A stretch of DNA of 64,000 nt, taken from positions 1 through 64,000 of the forward strand of contig CABYSP010000001.1 in the NCBI GenBank assembly GCA_902521675.1, given 5' to 3'. Under the pieces are notes generated by a model that made no database searches, was not told the DNA's origin, and was given only the letters and a program-made list of their open reading frames with translations. Each line of letters starts with the position of its first letter. The first letter of the stretch is position 1. This DNA comes from an uncultured Pelagibacteraceae bacterium (GTDB lineage Bacteria > Pseudomonadota > Alphaproteobacteria > Pelagibacterales > Pelagibacteraceae). A program made the translations under genes and the position numbers. Shown here in pieces: positions 43,222 through 51,357 of this stretch.

Positions 43222-45115
43222 TGTTCAGGATTTTGTGATTAATTAAATCTTCTTTTATTTCTGTTAGAATTGCTGGATCATCAATTGTAGGTGGCACCTT
43301 ATAATCTATACCATCAGCAATTTTTCTAATTGTTCCTCTTAAAATTTTTCCTGATCTTGTTTTTGGTAATCTTTTAATAACAATTACCATTTTAAATGCA
43401 GCAACGGGTCCAATTTTGTCCCTTACCATTTGCACACATTCTTTAGATATGGTGTCGTTATCTTTATCAACACCAGATTTTAAAACTACTAAACCAATTG
43501 GTAATTGGCCTTTTAACTTGTCTGCAATTCCAAGTACCGCACACTCAGCAACAGATTGATGTTCTGACAAAACCTCTTCAATAGCCCCGGTTGATAATCT
43601 ATGACCTGCTACATTTATAATATCGTCTGTTCTAGACATGATCCAAATATAACCATCGTCATCAATGTGACCTGCATCATATGTTTGGTAATAGCCCTCA
43701 TAATTAGACATATAATTTTCCTTGTATCTTTGATCTGCATTCCATAAAGTTGGGAATGTTCCTGGAGGTAAAGGAAGCTTTACTACAATGTCTCCCATTT
43801 CATTAGGTTTTGCTAAAGATTGATCTGGTTTGATGATTTTGACATCATATCCAGGTACAGCTTTGCAGGCTGAACCATATTTTGTTTCCATCATTTCAAT
43901 ACCAGTGCAATTTGAGCTAATTGCCCAACTAGTCTCTGTTTGCCACCAATGATCTATGACAGGAACTTTAAGTAAATTCTCAGCCCACTTTATAGTATCT
44001 GGATCAGCTCTCTCTCCAGCAAGGAACAGGCTTTCAAAACTGCTTAGATCATATTTTGAGAAAAATTTTCCCTCAGGATCCTCTTTCTTTATAGCTCTAA
44101 AAGCGGTTGGAGCTGTAAAAAGAGATTTTACTTTATAATCTGAGATTATTTTCCAAAAAGCTCCTGCATCTGGAGTTCCTACTGGTTTACCTTCAAATAA
44201 AATTGTTGTGCATCCCTTAAATAAAGGAGCGTAGACAATATAAGAGTGTCCAACAATCCAACCAATATCACTTGCAGACCACCAAATATCATCTGAATCT
44301 ATATTGTAGATATTTTTCATAGTCCATTTAAGAGCAACAATGTGACCCCCGATGTCTCTTACAATACCTTTCGGGGTTCCTGTAGTACCTGATGTATATA
44401 AAATGTATGCAAACTCATTTGAGTTCATTTCAATACAGTCAGCATCTTTAGCATTTGAAACTACTTCCTCCCAGCTGATTTCATTTGGTGTATTTAATTT
44501 AACCTCATGACCAGGTCTTTGAAACAAAATCATCTTTTCAACTTTGTGATTGGCTAATTTAATTGCCTCATCAACAAGAGGCTTGTATTCAACTGTTCTT
44601 CCTGGCTCAAAACCACATGAAGCTGTCACTAATAACTTTGCTTTACTATCATCTATTCTGCTAGCAAGCTCATTTGAGGCAAATCCACCAAATACAACAG
44701 AGTGAATTGCACCAATTCTTGCACAGGCAAGCATAGCAACTACTGCTTCAGGGATCATTGGCATGTAAATAATCACTCTATCACCTTTTTTAGCGCCTTG
44801 AGCTTTCAATGCCCCTGCAAATTTAGAGACCTTCGATCTTAATTCCTCATAAGTGAACTGACTTTTGTTACCAGTGATCGGACTATCATAGATTAATGCT
44901 GTTTTTTGTCCTCTTCCTTGATCAATATGAATGTCTAAAGCGTTATAGCATGTGTTTGTAACCCCATCCTCGAACCATTTATAGAAAGGCGGGTTAGATT
45001 TATTTAAAATTTTTGATGGTTTTTTAAACCAAAAGATATCTTGAGAGGCTTGTTGCCAAAATTTTTCAGGATTATTTATAGAATTTTCATAAATTTCATT
45101 AAATATAGAAGACAT
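43214..45115 (-). CDS. prpE: Propionyl-CoA synthetase-like acyl-CoA ligase
   Basis: A 633-aa AMP-forming acyl-CoA synthetase. Signature motifs: YILYTSGTTGTPKGIVRD (ATP/AMP loop), SASDIGWIVGHSYIVYAPL, WWQTETSWAI, DDIINVAGHRLSTGAIEE, and the C-terminal lysine in LPKTRSGKILRGTIRKIADG, a regulatory acetylation site in the family. N-terminal CYNALDIHIDQGRGQKTALIYDSP (in part) is characteristic of PrpE rather than acetyl-CoA synthetase. It activates propionate, or acetate/acrylate, in the cytosol; in marine alphaproteobacteria the latter is linked to DMSP use. It starts 210 bp from the proteorhodopsin gene, on the opposite strand. Confidence 0.92.
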   Translation of the reverse strand: MSSIFNEIYENSINNPEKFWQQASQDIFWFKKPSKILNKSNPPFYKWFEDGVTNTCYNALDIHIDQGRGQKTALIYDSPITGNKSQFTYEELRSKVSKFAGALKAQGAKKGDRVIIYMPMIPEAVVAMLACARIGAIHSVVFGGFASNELASRIDDSKAKLLVTASCGFEPGRTVEYKPLVDEAIKLANHKVEKMILFQRPGHEVKLNTPNEISWEEVVSNAKDADCIEMNSNEFAYILYTSGTTGTPKGIVRDIGGHIVALKWTMKNIYNIDSDDIWWSASDIGWIVGHSYIVYAPLFKGCTTILFEGKPVGTPDAGAFWKIISDYKVKSLFTAPTAFRAIKKEDPEGKFFSKYDLSSFESLFLAGERADPDTIKWAENLLKVPVIDHWWQTETSWAISSNCTGIEMMETKYGSACKAVPGYDVKIIKPDQSLAKPNEMGDIVVKLPLPPGTFPTLWNADQRYKENYMSNYEGYYQTYDAGHIDDDGYIWIMSRTDDIINVAGHRLSTGAIEEVLSEHQSVAECAVLGIADKLKGQLPIGLVVLKSGVDKDNDTISKECVQMVRDKIGPVAAFKMVIVIKRLPKTRSGKILRGTIRKIADGIDYKVPPTIDDPAILTEIKEDLINHKILNNG

Positions 45116-45235
45116 AAAAATTTGATTCGAATTCCTTATTTTTTTTGATTTTTAACTTATAAATTGTATTTAATTTTAAAAATTAAGTAAAATCAATGCT
45201 TATTAGTGAAAATTAAGTCTTCATAAAACTAATTT

Positions 45236-45259
45236 AATTTGCTATTTAACCAGCAAATT
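45236..45259. promoter_or_regulatory. Perfect inverted repeat upstream of proteorhodopsin
   Basis: AATTTGCT (45236-45243), 8-nt loop, AGCAAATT (45252-45259). It lies just upstream of the putative proteorhodopsin promoter and has no T-run, so it looks more like an operator than a terminator for either flanking gene. The rest of the 45116-45325 gap has no open frame. Confidence 0.4.
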
Positions 45260-45262
45260 GGC

Positions 45263-45292
45263 TTAGGGCAACTTAAGTCTAGTTTATATAAA
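45263..45292 (+). promoter_or_regulatory. Candidate proteorhodopsin promoter
   Basis: A good -10, TATAAA (45287-45292), is preceded by a weak -35, TTAGGG (45263-45268), with an 18-bp spacer. A purine-rich ribosome-binding site (GAAGAGGGAG, 45310-45319) stands 6 bp ahead of the ATG. Confidence 0.35.
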
Positions 45293-45325
45293 CTAAAATA
45301 AAAACTAACGAAGAGGGAGTTTTTT

Positions 45326-46099
45326 ATGAAAAAACTTAAACTGTTTGCTTTAGCAGCTATGGCTCTGATTGGATTTTCAGGTATAGCTATTGCAGCAGAC
45401 GCAACGATGTTGATGCAAGATGACTTCGTAGGAATTTCATTCTGGGTTATCTCTATGGGAATGTTAGCAGCTACTGCTTTCTTTTTCATGGAAGCAGGCA
45501 ATGTCGCATCAGGCTGGAGAACATCAGTTATTGTTGCTGGTCTAGTAACTGGTATTGCATTCATACACTACATGTACATGAGAGAAGTATGGGTTGCTAC
45601 TGGAGACTCACCAACTGTTTACAGATACATTGACTGGTTAATCACTGTGCCATTACAGATGGTAGAATTCTATTTAATTCTAGCAGCTATTGGTAAAGCA
45701 AACTCTGGAATGTTCTGGAGATTGTTAATTGGTTCATTAGTAATGCTAATCGGTGGATACTTAGGTGAAGCAGGATATATTAATGCTACACTAGGTTTCA
45801 TCATCGGAATGGCAGGTTGGGTATACATTCTTTATGAAGTATTCTCAGGTGAAGCTGGTAAAGCTGCACAGAAGAGCGGTAACAAAGCTCTTGTAACTGC
45901 ATTCGGAGCAATGAGAATGATCGTTACAGTAGGTTGGGCAATTTACCCATTAGGTTATGTATTTGGTTACTTAACTGGTGGAGTGGACGCTGACTCACTT
46001 AACGTCGTTTATAACTTAGCTGACTTCATTAACAAAATTGCATTTGGTCTAGTAATCTGGGCTGCTGCAACTAGTTCGAGCGGAAAAAGAGCTAAGTAA
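45326..46099 (+). CDS. Proteorhodopsin, blue-tuned (light-driven proton pump)
   Basis: A 257-aa seven-helix retinal protein. A signal peptide (ends near AIAADA) is followed by the helices. With a constant +6 offset to the reference green proteorhodopsin, all key positions are found: His81 (75), acceptor Asp103 (97) in YRYIDWLITVP, Gln111 (105), donor Glu114 (108), and the retinal Schiff-base Lys237 (231) in FINKIAFG. Gln at 105 marks the blue-absorbing form typical of open, clear ocean water. It pumps protons outward, adding to membrane energy. Codon use is more even and the G+C higher than in neighbours, as expected for a highly expressed gene. A strong terminator follows at once. Confidence 0.98.
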   Translation: MKKLKLFALAAMALIGFSGIAIAADATMLMQDDFVGISFWVISMGMLAATAFFFMEAGNVASGWRTSVIVAGLVTGIAFIHYMYMREVWVATGDSPTVYRYIDWLITVPLQMVEFYLILAAIGKANSGMFWRLLIGSLVMLIGGYLGEAGYINATLGFIIGMAGWVYILYEVFSGEAGKAAQKSGNKALVTAFGAMRMIVTVGWAIYPLGYVFGYLTGGVDADSLNVVYNLADFINKIAFGLVIWAAATSSSGKRAK

Positions 46100-46120
46100 T
46101 TTAGCTAAAATTTAAATTAA

Positions 46121-46155
46121 GGGCAGGTACAATTTTGTACTTGCCCTTTTTTTTT
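46121..46155 (+). terminator. Rho-independent terminator after proteorhodopsin
   Basis: A 10-bp stem GGGCAGGTAC / GTACTTGCCC (one G-T pair) with a 6-nt loop AATTTT, followed by nine T residues (46147-46155). By far the clearest terminator in the window; it should separate proteorhodopsin from the desaturase gene. Confidence 0.93.
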
Positions 46156-46202
46156 ACCTTTATTAAAATTATGTATAATAATTATACATATTTTTTTTAT
46201 CT

Positions 46203-47204
46203 ATGGATGTTAAATTAGAAAAATGGCACAAGTGCCAAGTTGATAAAGAAGTTCTTAAAGAGCTTTCAAAAAAATCAGATATAAAAGGACTTCAACATGT
46301 TTCGGTTTTTTTTGGACTATTATTAATAACGGGAATTCTTGCATATCAAACATGGGGTACATGGTGGTCAGTATTTTGGTTTTTAGTTTATGGAAACATT
46401 TATTCTTTCTCCAATCCATTATGGCATGAGACAGGTCACAAAACTGCTTTTCAAACTAAATTTTTAAACGAATTTTTTTATTACATCTCTTCTTACATGG
46501 CCAACTTTGAACCAACTAGATGGAGATACACACACTTCGTTCATCATGGAAATACTTATTCAACAGAAAATCCTTTTGATCACGAAATTGAATATGGAAA
46601 TGATTTAAAAGAAACACCAAAAAGATTAATTATAAATATAATTCCATTTTTAGATTTAATTTTCTTTAAAAAACATATTTCATTTGAAATTATTCAACAT
46701 GCTTTAGGAATTAAATCCAAAGTTATGCAAGATAGCATCCCAGAAAATGCACAAGCAAAAGCAATTTTTATTTCAAGAATTTATGTAGTTATTTGGTTAT
46801 TAATTATTTTATGGTCTATACTGGTTTCATCTTGGATGCCTTTATTATATTTTGTATTACCACAATTTTATGGAAAAACTTTACATAAACTTGTTGCATT
46901 TACTCAGCATGCTGGTTTAGCTAGAAATATAAAAGACCATAGAGTTACATCACGTGAAATGTATTTAAATCCAATACTAAGTTTTTTATATTGGAAAATG
47001 GAATATCATCTAACTCATCATATGTTCCCAACCGTTCCCTCATATAATCTTGATAAGTTGCATCATCATATAAAAGATCAATTACCAAAGCCAAATGATG
47101 GATTAATTGACGCTTATAAAGAAATTATTCCAGCACTTATAAAACAAAAAAAAGATATAAGCTATTTTATAAAAAAAGAGCTACCTGAACCTCAAAATAT
47201 TTAA
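46203..47204 (+). CDS. Membrane fatty-acid desaturase-like di-iron oxygenase
   Basis: A 333-aa integral membrane protein with the three histidine boxes of the desaturase/hydroxylase superfamily: HETGHKT (after helix 2), HFVHHGNT, and EYHLTHHMFP near the C-terminus. Hydrophobic helices occur around residues 35-75 and 195-225. These enzymes use O2 and electrons from ferredoxin to insert a double bond or hydroxyl group. The downstream ferredoxin and FAD reductase genes could supply those electrons, so the four genes probably form one functional unit. The exact substrate (acyl lipid, alkane or sterol-like) is not readable. The start ATG lies 47 bp after the proteorhodopsin terminator. Confidence 0.85.
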   Translation: MDVKLEKWHKCQVDKEVLKELSKKSDIKGLQHVSVFFGLLLITGILAYQTWGTWWSVFWFLVYGNIYSFSNPLWHETGHKTAFQTKFLNEFFYYISSYMANFEPTRWRYTHFVHHGNTYSTENPFDHEIEYGNDLKETPKRLIINIIPFLDLIFFKKHISFEIIQHALGIKSKVMQDSIPENAQAKAIFISRIYVVIWLLIILWSILVSSWMPLLYFVLPQFYGKTLHKLVAFTQHAGLARNIKDHRVTSREMYLNPILSFLYWKMEYHLTHHMFPTVPSYNLDKLHHHIKDQLPKPNDGLIDAYKEIIPALIKQKKDISYFIKKELPEPQNI

Positions 47205-47264
47205 AATATACTAAGTATGATTTTACTTATTTGTCCAATTTAGATAAGAAACTATATATAACTC

Positions 47265-47585
47265 ATGGCAAAAATTACTTATCACACGCACAATAACAAA
47301 ATTCATACAATTGATGTTCAAAATGGATTAACTGTAATGGAAGGCGCAATACAAAATGATATTCCTGGAATTGATGCAGATTGTGGAGGAGGAATGGCAT
47401 GTGCAACATGCCACGTTTATGTCAAAGAAGAATGGTTAGATAAGCTTCCAGCAAAAGAGGATGGAGAGGAAGATATGCTTGATATGGCTTTTGAACCAAA
47501 AATTAATAGTAGATTGAGTTGTCAGTTGATTATTTCAGATGAGTTGGATGGTTTAGAAGTTGATATTCCATCAAAGCAAGGTTAA
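47265..47585 (+). CDS. [2Fe-2S] ferredoxin, adrenodoxin type
   Basis: A 106-aa soluble electron carrier. The cluster motif is C-x5-C-x2-C ... [18 protein letters not shown], with the last Cys in SRLSCQLI about 35 residues later. It matches the adrenodoxin/FdxB-like branch (ISC or P450-type) in length and in the acidic EEDMLDMA helix that docks partner enzymes. It stands between a di-iron desaturase and a ferredoxin reductase and ends one base before the latter, so it very likely links NAD(P)H to the desaturase. Confidence 0.92.
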   Translation: MAKITYHTHNNKIHTIDVQNGLTVMEGAIQNDIPGIDADCGGGMACATCHVYVKEEWLDKLPAKEDGEEDMLDMAFEPKINSRLSCQLIISDELDGLEVDIPSKQG

Positions 47586-48602
47586 ATGAATAAAACAGAT
47601 GTATTAATTATTGGGGCAGGACCAACAGGTTTATTTTGTGCTCATCAACTTGGAATTATAGGGTTAAGTTGTGAGATAGTGGATAACCTTGATAAAGCTG
47701 GAGGTCAATGTATAGAGCTTTATCCTGATAAACCAATTTATGATATCCCAGCAGTACCTGAATGTACAGGTGAAGAATTGACTAATAGTCTTTTAAAGCA
47801 AATTAAACCTTTCAATATTAAATTTCATTTGAATGAAAGAGTAGAAGAATTAAATAAAAATCAAAACAGATGGCATGTTAAAACCTCTGCAGGAATAGAA
47901 TTTGATGTTGCAGCAATAGTTATTGCTGGTGGTGTTGGTTCTTTTGTGCCAAGGAAGTTTTCAGTTAAGGAGTGTGAAAAATTCGAAGGCAATTCTTTAT
48001 TTTATTCAATTAAAGATAAATCAATATTTAAAGACAAAACTATTTCAATTTTTGGGGGAGGAGACTCAGCCTTAGATTGGGCTATTGAATTATCAAATGA
48101 GTCTAAAGTAAATTTAATTCATAGAAGAGATGGTTTTAGCGGAGTAGAAGCAAGTGTTCAAAAAGTAAAAGAGCTTAATGAAAAAGGAAAATTAAATTTA
48201 TATACAAAGTATCAAATGGACACAGTTTTAGGAGACAAAAAAATTGAGTCAGTAAAAATAAAACACGATGAAGGAGAAATTCAAGAAATTAAATCTGATT
48301 ACGTATTAGGTTTTTTTGGTTTAATTATGCAACTTGGTCCTATTTTAGATTGGGGATTAAATATAAATAAAAAAACTGTTGAGGTTAATACAGAAAATTT
48401 TGAAACCAATGTACAAGGAATATTTGCTATAGGTGATATTTGTTCTTATCCTGGAAAATTAAAATTAATTCTTTCAGGTTTTCATGAAGGCGCGTTAGCT
48501 GCAAGAGGTTGCTTTAAATATGCAAAACCAGACGAGAAATTAAGATTTGAATTCACAACAACTTCCAAAGCTGCACAAGAAAGACTTGGAATTAAAAAAT
48601 GA
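47586..48602 (+). CDS. Ferredoxin-NADP reductase, thioredoxin-reductase-like type
   Basis: A 338-aa FAD protein. FAD site IIGAGPTGLFCAHQLG; GGQCIELYPDKPIYDIPAVP is the hallmark of the YumC/TrxR-like ferredoxin-NADP reductases; NADP site FGGGDSALDWAIEL and RRDGFSG; second FAD motif IFAIGDICSYPGKLKLI. The CxxC redox pair of true thioredoxin reductases is absent, so reduction of ferredoxin rather than thioredoxin is expected, although SAR11 homologues are often labelled thioredoxin reductase. It follows the ferredoxin gene directly and overlaps the GST gene by 4 bp. Confidence 0.92.
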   Translation: MNKTDVLIIGAGPTGLFCAHQLGIIGLSCEIVDNLDKAGGQCIELYPDKPIYDIPAVPECTGEELTNSLLKQIKPFNIKFHLNERVEELNKNQNRWHVKTSAGIEFDVAAIVIAGGVGSFVPRKFSVKECEKFEGNSLFYSIKDKSIFKDKTISIFGGGDSALDWAIELSNESKVNLIHRRDGFSGVEASVQKVKELNEKGKLNLYTKYQMDTVLGDKKIESVKIKHDEGEIQEIKSDYVLGFFGLIMQLGPILDWGLNINKKTVEVNTENFETNVQGIFAIGDICSYPGKLKLILSGFHEGALAARGCFKYAKPDEKLRFEFTTTSKAAQERLGIKK

Positions 48603-49225
48603 TAGAACTTTTTTCTGCTAATACTCCTAATGGGTGGAAAATAAGCATCATGCTTGAAGAAATTGGTTATGAGTACAAAGTTACTAAAGTTGATTTAGGT
48701 AAAGATGAACAATTCAAGCCAGAATTTATAAAGCTAAGCCCTTTTGGAAAAATTCCAGTGATCATTGATCATGATAGCAGCAAGAGTATTTTCGAGTCAG
48801 GTGCTATATTAATGTACTTGGCAGATAAAAGTGGAAAATTTTATAATGAAAAAGATAGACTGATTATTAATCAATGGTTGATGGCACAAATGGGTACTGT
48901 AGGCCCTATGATTGGTCAACATCATCAGTTTCATCATTATAATCCTGGTAAAAGTGAGTTTGGTGAGGAACGATATTTTAAAATTGCCAAAAGAATTTAT
49001 GGAGAACTAGATGCAAGATTAAAGGAGTCTAAATTTCTTGCAGGTCCTGATTATACAATTGCAGATATTGCAACTTGGCCTTGGTTGGCGAGACACGAAT
49101 GGCATGACATTGGTTTAAAAAATTATAAAAACTTATCCAGTTGGTATATGGAAATAGCAGGCAGAGAAGCAGTAGTTAAAGGTTATAGTTTTATGGATAA
49201 AGATGCTAAAATTCCTAAATTATAA
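48599..49225 (+). CDS. Glutathione S-transferase family protein (YfcG/YghU-like)
   Basis: A 208-aa soluble protein with the GST fold. The N-terminal thioredoxin-like part (MIELFSANTPNGWKISIMLEE) has the TPNG...K motif of Nu-class YfcG proteins, which act as glutathione-dependent disulfide reductases; PFGKIPVIID and ESGAILMYLAD form the glutathione site, and the alpha-helical C-terminal half has YTIADIATWPW. It overlaps the reductase gene as ATGA and may be part of the same redox operon. Exact substrate unknown. Confidence 0.9.
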   Translation: MIELFSANTPNGWKISIMLEEIGYEYKVTKVDLGKDEQFKPEFIKLSPFGKIPVIIDHDSSKSIFESGAILMYLADKSGKFYNEKDRLIINQWLMAQMGTVGPMIGQHHQFHHYNPGKSEFGEERYFKIAKRIYGELDARLKESKFLAGPDYTIADIATWPWLARHEWHDIGLKNYKNLSSWYMEIAGREAVVKGYSFMDKDAKIPKL

Positions 49226-49229
49226 AAAT

Positions 49230-49325
49230 TTATCCAAATAGTCTGTAAAGTGTGCTTAGAATTCCATAACCTGAAAATTCAATAGCTACAATCACAACAA
49301 TTATTAAAATTAATTTTTTATTCAT
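49230..49325 (-). CDS. Tiny membrane protein, 31 aa
   Basis: A 31-codon frame with ATG at 49325-49323 and TAA at 49232-49230. The product begins MNKKLILIIVVIVAIEF and ends GILSTLYRLFG: one membrane helix with positive ends. Its ATG overlaps the stop of the preceding 38-codon frame (ATGA), a coupling pattern seen throughout this genome. It lies between the GST gene (5-bp gap, convergent) and dksA. No family recognised; moderate belief because of its size. Confidence 0.45.
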   Translation of the reverse strand: MNKKLILIIVVIVAIEFSGYGILSTLYRLFG

Positions 49326-49438
49326 TTTAGAAATAAATATAACAACAACACAATCCAGAAGAAAGGGTAGTAAAAATAAATATATTTCTTAGCGAAAAGA
49401 AATGATATTGAGTTTTTTTTAGACGATTTTTTTCTCAC
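49322..49438 (-). CDS. Tiny membrane protein, 38 aa, GTG start
   Basis: A 38-codon frame starting with GTG at 49438, three bases after the dksA stop, ending with TGA at 49324-49322. The product has a basic start (VRKKSSKKN), then an aromatic membrane helix (YIYFYYPFFWIVLLLYLFL) and a terminal lysine. It bridges dksA and the 31-aa frame exactly, with ATGA overlap to the latter. Order and overlaps suggest dksA and two small membrane proteins on one transcript. No family recognised. Confidence 0.4.
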   Translation of the reverse strand: MRKKSSKKNSISFLFAKKYIYFYYPFFWIVLLLYLFLK

Positions 49439-49440
49439 AC

Positions 49441-49956
49441 TTAATCATCCGCATGAACTTTTTCTTCTTTTTCATGTTTTTCTTGTGCTGCAATTGTGTA
49501 CTTGGCAACAGGTCTTGCCATTAACCTTTTTAATCCAATTGGTTCTGCTGTATCCAAACAATAACCATAAGTATCTTCTCTAATTCTTCTCAAAGCTTTA
49601 TCAATTTCTGAAATTAATTTAATTTGTCTGTTTATTGCTTTCATTTCTACATTGCTGTCAATATAGGAGTTTGCCTGATCTACGATATCAGCAGAAATAT
49701 TATTGTCATCCATACCACCATTATAAAGAGCTTCGTTATTCGCTATAATTAATTCTTTTTTCCATTCAGTTAGTCTCATTCTGAAATATACTTTATGTTT
49801 TTCACACATATATTTTTCAGTGTCTTTTGGAACGTAAGTTTTTGAAATTTTTACAGGACTTTTAGAAACAACCTTAGCTAAAGTTGGTTTTGGTTTATTC
49901 GCAACTTTGGTTTTTGGTTTTGATACTTTTTTCTTTGCTTTAGCAGTCTTTGGCAT
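49441..49956 (-). CDS. dksA: DksA-type RNA polymerase-binding regulator with degenerate zinc site
   Basis: A 171-aa protein. Residues 1-45 are a Lys/Pro/Ala-rich basic tail, then the coiled coil (RMRLTEWKKELIIANNEA, ADIVDQANSY, IDKALRRI) and the C-terminal DksA/TraR segment YGYCLDTAEPIGLKRLMARP. A canonical zinc finger needs four Cys; only one is kept here, as in several alphaproteobacterial DksA proteins. DksA binds the RNA polymerase secondary channel and, with ppGpp, adjusts rRNA and amino-acid promoters. The basic tail is unusual and might bind nucleic acid. A 78-bp divergent gap separates it from the glycosyltransferase gene. Confidence 0.9.
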   Translation of the reverse strand: MPKTAKAKKKVSKPKTKVANKPKPTLAKVVSKSPVKISKTYVPKDTEKYMCEKHKVYFRMRLTEWKKELIIANNEALYNGGMDDNNISADIVDQANSYIDSNVEMKAINRQIKLISEIDKALRRIREDTYGYCLDTAEPIGLKRLMARPVAKYTIAAQEKHEKEEKVHADD

Positions 49957-50034
49957 AGCTTAACTTTAATCGCTCGCAGTATATTCAGCAAATTAAGGGT
50001 GTCAAGCAAGCTTAATTGATATAAATATTTATAA

Positions 50035-51357
50035 ATGACCATTAATAACAAAAATATTGATAATGTTTTTTATATTTTTGTTACAGCCCATCTAATTTTT
50101 TGGACACTGATTCCATCAATTACAAATCATAATTTACCTCTGGATACAATCGAAGCTTTAGCTTGGGGGAGTAATTTAGATTGGGGATTTAATAAACATC
50201 CTCCGATGAGTGCTTTTTTTCCTGAAGTTTTATATCAAATTTTTGGTTCTCAAGATTGGGTTTATTATTTATTAAGTCAAATTTTTATAATTATATCTTT
50301 TTATTATGTTTTTAAATTTTCAAATGAGATATTTAACAACAAGATTTTAGGTTTAATTTCTGTATTTCTAATTGAAACAATTTATTTTTATAACTTCACC
50401 ACACCAGAATTTAACGTAAATGTATGTCAATTACCTTTCTGGTCTTTAACAGTTTATTATTCCTGGAAAATATATAATAGCAAAGAAATAAAGTTTTTAG
50501 ATTGTTTTTTAGTAGGTCTTTTTGCAGCTTTTGGTTTTTTATCAAAATATTTATTTATTTATCTATTAGTTTCTATTGATCTTTTATTTGTATATTTAAT
50601 ATTCTTCAAAAAGGAGAGAAAATTTGATTTTAAATATCTTATTACTCTTGAAGTCTTTTTAGTAGCTTTAGTCCCACATTTAATTTGGTTAAATAACAAT
50701 GAATTCATTACTATTACATATGGATTAGCTAGAACCGGTCTAGAACAATCTAGTTTTTTAGATCATTTTAAATTTCCAATAATCTTTTTGTTAAAACAAG
50801 TCGGTATTTTAATTCCTTTTTTAATATTAACATGGTCATTAGTTAAAAAAATTAAATTGAATTTAAATTTTAAAGAAAAAAAATTACTATTTTTACTAGC
50901 AATAAATATTTTGCCCATTGTTTTAATATTTTTAACATCATTAATTACTGGATCAAAAATAAGAACTATGTGGATGACGCCTTTTTATTTGTTTTTTGGT
51001 ACCTTGACTGTTTATTTGTTTCAAGCACAAATAAATATTAAGAAAGTTAAACCTTTCATGCTTGGATTTATATTCTTTTTCTTTTTATCACCAGGACTTT
51101 ACGCTTATGTTTCAATTTCAAATGAAAATAAAAGAACTGATTATATGGGTAAAGAAATTGCAATAAAAACTCAATATGCTTGGGATCAACAATTTGACAC
51201 AAAAATAAATGTAGTTTTGGGCGATGAATGGACTGCTGGAAATCTTTCATATCATCTAAAATCAAGACCAGTTTGGGAGGGTTTTGTTGAGAGAGAAAAG
51301 CTTGATCAATTGAAAGATTATATGTGTCTTGATAGTGTTTGTGTGGGTTCAAGATAG
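50035..51357 (+). CDS. GT39/ArnT-like membrane glycosyltransferase
   Basis: A 440-aa protein with about ten to twelve membrane helices. Between helices 1 and 2 it has LPLDTIEALAWGSNLDWGFNKHPPMSAFF: the catalytic acidic residues and the HPP motif of the PMT_2/ArnT/RgtB-type GT-C fold (residues quoted span the motif). These enzymes move a sugar from a polyprenyl phosphate donor to a glycan or lipid on the outer side of the inner membrane. The C-terminal 100 residues form a periplasmic domain. It ends at the base before the GT2 gene, the likely source of its lipid-linked donor. First gene of the glycan cluster. Confidence 0.8.
   Translation: MTINNKNIDNVFYIFVTAHLIFWTLIPSITNHNLPLDTIEALAWGSNLDWGFNKHPPMSAFFPEVLYQIFGSQDWVYYLLSQIFIIISFYYVFKFSNEIFNNKILGLISVFLIETIYFYNFTTPEFNVNVCQLPFWSLTVYYSWKIYNSKEIKFLDCFLVGLFAAFGFLSKYLFIYLLVSIDLLFVYLIFFKKERKFDFKYLITLEVFLVALVPHLIWLNNNEFITITYGLARTGLEQSSFLDHFKFPIIFLLKQVGILIPFLILTWSLVKKIKLNLNFKEKKLLFLLAINILPIVLIFLTSLITGSKIRTMWMTPFYLFFGTLTVYLFQAQINIKKVKPFMLGFIFFFFLSPGLYAYVSISNENKRTDYMGKEIAIKTQYAWDQQFDTKINVVLGDEWTAGNLSYHLKSRPVWEGFVEREKLDQLKDYMCLDSVCVGSR

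Noticed and set aside
45229-45564. 111-codon minus-strand frame at the start of proteorhodopsin
   Set aside because: Antisense shadow of a very well supported gene; no ribosome-binding site and no family resemblance.
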